From contig QRDG01000478.1 in assembly GCA_012064385.1 (NCBI GenBank), positions 186,001 through 250,000 on the forward strand: a DNA stretch of 64,000 nucleotides. Direction: 5' to 3'. The notes under the pieces were generated by a model. The model searched no databases, had not been told where the DNA came from, and saw only the letters and a program-made list of their open reading frames with translations. A program made the translations under genes and the position numbers. Each line of letters opens with the position of its first letter. The first letter of the stretch is position 1. Source of the stretch: Puccinellia tenuiflora (Eukaryota; Streptophyta; Magnoliopsida; Poales; Poaceae). Positions 58,901-64,000 of the stretch are shown here, in pieces.

Positions 58901-59611
58901 AATAGAATTGGCGATGTTATATTTTTTTTTGAGTTTTAAGGCAGTCGATCGTGCCGCCCGATTAGATAGAAAGAGGTTTAGTTACAACGTCATTTGCCGA
59001 GACAAAGCATGAACCAGAATTCAGGGCCGGCCCTGGCATTTGAGGAATTAATGAAGGAAGAGAGAAAATTCGAGTGCCATCTTACAAAGTTTTCCATTGG
59101 GAGATATCGGGAACTTGAGAATAAGTTACATCGGTGGGCAATGCTCAGCGGGGCTTTTTCTTACACCACCGTTGTCTAGAGGCATGGTGAGTAGCCTCGT
59201 GATGATCTGTTCTGCACCTTGGCTCTTGTTTCCTTCTTCATTGTCAGTGCTCATTTCCCTTCGTTGCCGCACTGCCGCTGACCCAAGATGTTCCGAATCC
59301 GAAGCCATAGTCATATTTGTATGAGGTGGTTGTTGGGTGCGTTTAGCGCCGATCCGAACTTCAGCTTCAGTTTGAAGGACTGAGATTGTTGGATGCTGCC
59401 TGATCTGAGTAATTTTTTACTATTCCACTAGTCAACAGTAGACGGGAAACATCAAATTTCATCGATCCAAGATTATTTACAGTCAGGGAACCAAGCCGAA
59501 ATCACACCACAGAAAACCATGTAGCAGTAGTAGTAGTACCAATTTACAGTCGAACGATTTGCACAAACACTCAGCGAAGCCGAAGGCATCATCATCGCGT
59601 GGGTTCAGATC

Positions 59612-60052
59612 TCAGTGCGCGGCGGCGGAGGCAGAAGAACTGGCCGCACCGCCGCCGGTGGTCGCTATGGTGACGGCCTTGATCTTGATCCGGTACCTTG
59701 GCCGGCGGGGGATGACCTGGCTGGGCCCCATCCCGAACTGCCCGGTGCCCTCCATGACGGGCGGCCCGTCGTCGTAGACGTGGCCGAGGAGGCGGGCGCA
59801 GGCGTCGCAGCTGATGCGGGTGCGCCGCCGGTGGATGCCCCAGTAGTCGAGCGTCTCGAAGAAGGGCCGGATACTGTCCTCCGCCGCGAACCGCAGCCGC
59901 GACTCGTCCACCCAGGTGAAGGACAGCGTGCCCTTGTTCCCCGCCTCGAAGTACACCCCCGCCGGGTACAGGTGCGCCGCCGACAGGTTCAGGTCCGCTC
60001 CGCACGCCGCGCACCCGTACGTCGTCGCCGCCGGAGCCTGAGCCGGAGCCAT
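59612..60052 (-). CDS. At4g08330-like small zinc-binding-type protein, intact
   Basis: 146 residues from ATG 60052 (context CTCCATGG) to TGA 59612-59614, single exon. Two CX2C pairs, Cys14/Cys17 (YGCAACGADLNL) and Cys82/Cys85 (RISCDACARLLGHVYDD), probably bind one zinc. Between them lies a conserved WVDESRLRF and the FFETLDYWGIHRRRTRI block. This matches the plant family I know as uncharacterized protein At4g08330, chloroplastic-like. A low-complexity Ala/Ser tail follows residue 131. No molecular role is known to me. An upstream in-frame extension lacks conservation, so I prefer this start. It is not an obvious transit peptide. A damaged copy of its 3' end lies at 58780. Confidence 0.85.
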   Translation of the reverse strand: MAPAQAPAATTYGCAACGADLNLSAAHLYPAGVYFEAGNKGTLSFTWVDESRLRFAAEDSIRPFFETLDYWGIHRRRTRISCDACARLLGHVYDDGPPVMEGTGQFGMGPSQVIPRRPRYRIKIKAVTIATTGGGAASSSASAAAH

Positions 60053-60609
60053 GGAGATGGAGGCCGTGCCGTGGAGACGCGAGCGTGTGATTTGGTGGAT
60101 GCTTTTCCCCTTTGCCTTCTTCGACTTTGGGAGCTCTAAATTTGAAGGGTGTTTCTGAAAGTTCCGTCCACGCGGTGTCGGGTCAGAAACGAAAGTCAAC
60201 CTGGAGAACGTGATTCTAAACACAAGCTTCTGAATGCAGAGCATGTCAACAGTTTACTGTTCCAGCAACTACATTCAACATTCAAATAACTGCTGCCACA
60301 CAAATTCCCTATCGTAGTACATTTACATGCCAAAAAAAATTACCAAGACCGATCATCTTCGAAACCCCTAGCATTATACTCATGAAAAAAGTCCCTCTCG
60401 GCCTCTCCGATTCCTATGAACTGCTAGTAGCCACTAACCCTACCGATCAGAAGAGACAGGTATGAATTCGCCGCGTGATAAACAACAAACAGCACCATAA
60501 TCAACAGTACACCAATTTGCAACGCCTAATGGGGTGCACATAAAATTACAATATTGTGAAATACGTCTCGAAACAAATAAATGCCACTTTTTCCAGCTCT
60601 TAATCAAAG
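60053..60609. other. Upstream flank of the At4g08330-like gene
   Basis: The first 100 bp are GC-rich leader or promoter and the rest is AT-rich. No further gene is seen. Confidence 0.45.
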
Positions 60610-60706
60610 TACTACCTCCGTTCCATAAATCTTACACTAAAACATGTCTAGATACAGATGGAAAGAGAAATGCTAAAAAGGCTTACATTATGAAACGGAG
60701 GGAGTA
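60610..60706. mobile_element. Short Stowaway MITE
   Basis: 97 bp from TACTACCTCCGTTCCATAAA to ATGAAACGGAGGGAGTA. The termini are near-perfect inverted repeats with TA duplications. It is non-coding. Confidence 0.85.
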
Positions 60707-61640
60707 GTATTTAGAGCAGTACAGTTTGGACAATATTTCACTTCTTGCAGATGAACTGTAGGTAGATTGCAACTGTATTCATCCATCAGACAAGTCTACC
60801 ATCGCAGAGCCTACCAAAATAGCTTCCGCTTTATCTATCTATATTTTAAAGACAGACGATATCGCGGCCTGAGAGCGCTCGCGAACTGTAGCTAGGAACA
60901 GCTGTAGCTTGCTGCAGTAGCTACAGTAACACGATCTGTGCCGTCCAATTCGATCCAACGGGCAGAGAAGCATCTCCGCGACACAATTACAAAAAAGGCC
61001 CCCCACAAATCCAGCGCGCGCTCCGCGGTCCACGCTTCTATGAAACAATGGACCTATTCGCAAATTGTCAAAACGTCAGGGGCCTTCCAGCAAAACCATC
61101 CACAGATCCCTCCTCCCTCTCTCTCCTCGCGCGCAATGCGGAGCTCGCCTTTCGCTCCCGCGGAGCTGCCCGCCGCCGCCGCACCTTTAATCCGGCGAGG
61201 TCCGGCCACCTCCGCCGCCGTGCTGTGGCGCAAATGACACGCCTCGCGGTCCTCTGCCTCCCTACCCCGGCGATTCGCTTCTCCTCTCCAGCTGCGGCCG
61301 CGCGCGACCCCGCCGCTACATCCTACTCCGGCCGGCGGCGGCGTCAGCTCGCCGGTGCTGTCCCTCGGGCTCCCACGCCTCCGCGCCTCCTACGTCGCCT
61401 CCTGATGGACACGGTGACCTCCTCGAGCCTCTTCATCGACGCGGTGGCCTCCTCGAGCCCCTGCTCGACCACGCCGCCATGGCCACCATTTCGACCGCAA
61501 CGCCGCTCGGCTACTCGAGCTCTTCCTCGGCTTCGCCTCACCAGCCTCTGCGCTCGACCTCCTGATCCACCACGCCGCCATGGTCTCTCTACCTGCCCGT
61601 GTCGCTTTGCTCCCGCTCGCACCTGATTTCCCCTATCTGG
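60707..61640. other. GC-rich region, possible promoter and leader
   Basis: From about 60880 there is an AACTGTAGCTA/TAGCTACAGTAAC palindromic stretch, then a very GC- and C-rich segment to about 61600. Open frames on both strands there have the Ala/Arg/Pro/Ser composition of GC-rich DNA and no motif. It resembles the GC-rich 5' end of a grass gene, on the plus strand if the exons at 61641-63377 are real. Confidence 0.35.
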
Positions 61641-63377
61641 TCATGGTGTACTGAAGGTGATGTGTTGGATGTTGTTGCTGCTGTTTCTTCTACGACTCTG
61701 ACACCGCCAGAACGACAGTACAACAGCTACAACCCTGGGATGCATAACCTCCTCCAAACTCTGCCTCGCTACAATTACACTCGGTAAGCTCCCTTCTGTG
61801 ACCAGGGTGCTGTGTGCTCTGTTCATCAGATGATGAACATGGTCGTTTGGTCTGTGTACCACTGATTACTCTGGTAGATTGGTTTGGCGGTAGTACTGTG
61901 CTGTTAACTATGTGTATGTCCTCAGGGATGTTCATATTTGGATGATCTACTTATCTAAGCATCTGTCGTGATCTTATACTCCTTTAGATATTTGATTTGT
62001 GATTTATATGTAGATGAAACAATGCAGTGCATGTATTTTTCTTTGTTCATAAATAGTAAATAGATTACTTACTTGTGGTTTATGCATAATATGATCATGA
62101 TGACTTGCAAGCATCCAAGCATGCTATATTTATTACCTGGGATAATATGCATGATTTGGTAGTATTTTTAGATCTGTTACTTCATGAAACAGCTTGGATT
62201 AGCATGTTTGCTTGCTGTTTTAGATGATCTGCAATATGGATGTTTTTCTTGCTTCTTCTTAAGCTATAGCTGGTTAGATAAGAAGCAAAATTTCTGCTGC
62301 ATTTGTTTGTTTCTGTGCCCCCATCTTAGCTCAACATGCTAGAGATGATTCACAAAATATTATTCTATTATATTAATTCTTTTCATCTATGGGCATTACT
62401 AAATATATGGGGCATCCCATTCTCTTTTGTTGTTAATTGGCTCATGCTCATACGGTGATTCCTCCATGTTTCTTAATTAGGGACCGAAAAAACAAAAATA
62501 CGGTTACTCCCTACTGCCACCACCAACTTACATTCAATATGCATCTGAAGCGAAATTTAAAGGTACTACTTGCATATGCACCAGCAATTATATTTACACT
62601 ACTAGGAAGTGCGTTTTCTCTACTTTTCAAATGGTAGGAGCAGCATATTCATATTGTCCAGATGGTAGGACAAAGCCTGATAATGAATTGCATACAGATA
62701 TATTTCAAAATCTTCACAATATGTGGAAATCAAGTAAAAAATGCAAAGAAATGTTCAAAACTAAACTCGCATTCTTATTCCAATATCAATTTCATGCAAA
62801 ATTACATTACTGCTAGACCACACAGAACCTCTCACGATCAAAGCACGACCCACAGACATACATCAGTACACACACATAATAATAATTTCCTTCCTATCTC
62901 CATTTCTCATTCATTTTCTTTTTATTGACAGATTCATTTTTTCCTCGGGCTACTGTTTTAGATGGCCAATTCTTAGTCCATGTTAAGGTACAAATTTGTT
63001 TTCTGTGTCTTCTCTAAATTTATCCGGCCAGTTAGAATGTCACCTCGGTATATATGCTAGATCTCAATCATGTGTTTAACTTGCTGCAGGTTATATATTT
63101 TCTTTGAAAAAGATGACCATGATCAAATAGCCTTTTATGTAGGTTAAATATTGCACGGTTAGGGGAAAAAAACGACAACAATTAACATTCATAGACAGGA
63201 AGTTAGGCGCGAGTCTTTCTTTTTTGTAAACGCGGACAATTCAGCTTGCAACAGCGTGTATGATTTAATAGAATACCACTTGCTGCAGGTTCCAAATATC
63301 AAGGATTTTTTCAGCAACATGTGCGCAGGGTTCATCATCAATATCGTCAGGTCAGATTCAGCTGACCCGGAACACCA
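61641..63377 (+). other. Candidate spliced plus-strand gene, unrecognised
   Basis: Three exon-like stretches. 61641-61783 ends TCG|GTAAGC after a readable PPERQYNSYNPGMHN. 62932-62987 lies between TTGACAG and GTACAA and reads FPRATVLDGQFLVHVK. 63289-63377 lies between TTGCTGCAG and GTAAGT and reads VPNIKDFFSNMCAGF and onward. The second and third join in one phase without a stop; the first does not join the second in phase, so another exon would be needed. I do not recognise the protein. Confidence 0.3.
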
Positions 63378-64000
63378 GTAAGTTATGTGGAGTCAGCCAG
63401 ATCGAAGCTTTCTCTCATGGTATGTACAAGGAAAATTAAGGCGAGATGCCGCAACAGGTACAACAGAGTATTAACTGCTACTGGTGATCAGAAACTTTGC
63501 AGTGTATCCTATTTTTTCCATGGTGAACTCATCTCATATTTGGGAGAACAAAGTCATGCGAGTTTTTAGTTTGTACAAATCCCAGACTAAGATAATGTGT
63601 GCTATCTATACAGCTGATAATATGTTACTTATGAGCTGCTCCTAATAGTTACATTCCATCACACTGCTGCTGCTCCATATTAGTACCTAACCTAGCGGTT
63701 CTGTTTCACAAAAATTGTATTACTACCTAAAGTTATGCATTGCAAAATATGTAATGAATATTATGAAAGTTTCTAAAGTTATGTTCTGAAAGTTGTTTAC
63801 TTGCGTATTGTTTTTTTATATGAATGCTTCCCATTACTTTGCAACACTGTCTCTTATCAATAGTTTGCATTACCACTAGGCTGTTTTGTCCATGTATTAC
63901 AACATAGAGATGTTTTGTCCATCTATTTTAGGGTGATTTACTGCGGTTTCATGGTAGTTATTTCATGTTTCTTGGCAGTTCAAATTCACATCATTGGGGG
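63378..64000. other. AT-rich end of the window
   Basis: Intron-like or intergenic T-rich DNA to the window edge. No gene or transposon end is recognised. Confidence 0.35.

Larger units (their letters stand above)
57943..59700. repeat. Diverged tandem duplication around the At4g08330-like gene
   Basis: GAGATATCGGGAACTT occurs at about 57952 and 59102. GTTGGGTGCG followed by TAGCGCCGATC occurs at about 58481 and 59332. The 3' coding end of the gene at 59612 has a diverged copy at about 58800. The two blocks (about 57943-58900 and 59100-59700) are therefore copies; the left block additionally holds the MITE at 58043. Confidence 0.7.

Noticed and set aside
59615..60139. Long plus-strand open frame
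   Set aside because: It is antisense to the intact At4g08330-like gene; GC-rich codon use keeps the opposite frame open by chance.
61048..61626. 192-codon plus-strand frame in the GC-rich region
   Set aside because: Ala/Arg/Pro/Ser-rich without any motif, and overlapping frames are equally open. It may be a leader.

Overview
This is nuclear DNA from a grass (Poaceae). The evidence is Stowaway MITEs with CTCCCTCCGTT termini, long nested LTR retrotransposons, GC-rich 5' gene ends beside AT-rich intergenic DNA, and plant-type split genes. I cannot name the species. By length the window is mostly transposable elements nested in one another, with a few host genes between them.

Layout. 1-1030: ends of two LTR-element remnants. 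1488-1899: a Mutator-type MITE. 2890-5184 (minus): the 20S proteasome beta-7 gene (PBG1-type), six exons. A 6.6 kb insertion just upstream of its start codon separates it from its original 5' flank (11828-12250). That insertion is an internally deleted LINE (5207-11813, 14-bp TSD) carrying a full-length copia element (5642-10450) with apparently identical 191-bp LTRs and an uninterrupted 1460-residue polyprotein. 12251-13763: a hAT MITE, two Stowaway-like MITEs and a 152-bp tandem triplication.

14283-41626 (minus): one very large chromodomain gypsy element, TSD GTCCA, with about 5 kb LTRs. Its left LTR is split by a non-autonomous LTR element (17206-21064, TSD TTGAA). Its right LTR is split by a hAT MITE (31587-32142, 8-bp TSD) and by a second non-autonomous LTR element (33100-39734, TSD CTCCT). 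The sister LTR supplies the empty site for each insertion. The internal region (23086-29383) has degenerate gag and pol plus an unusual extra ORF between the PBS and gag.

42652-47403: a Mutator-like element with about 290-bp TIRs and 9-bp TSD; a LINE (42800-46580) sits in its left TIR. 48357-48693: a calmodulin exon-2 pseudogene. 49080-56101 (minus): a pseudogene of the mitochondrial mechanosensitive channel MSL1. It is broken by nonsense codons, frameshifts, an exon MITE, a LINE inserted exactly at a splice acceptor, and an apparently missing pore exon. 56908-58418: two more MITEs of the family seen at 1488. 57943-60052: a local duplication around a small intact gene of the At4g08330 family (59612-60052, minus). 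60053-64000: mostly non-coding by eye, with phase-compatible candidate exons of an unrecognised plus-strand gene.

The only host genes that look usable are the proteasome subunit and the At4g08330-like gene. Relative order from structure and LTR divergence judged by eye: the gypsy element is oldest (roughly 5% or more), then the two non-autonomous elements (about 2% and about 1%), then the copia element (no difference seen).
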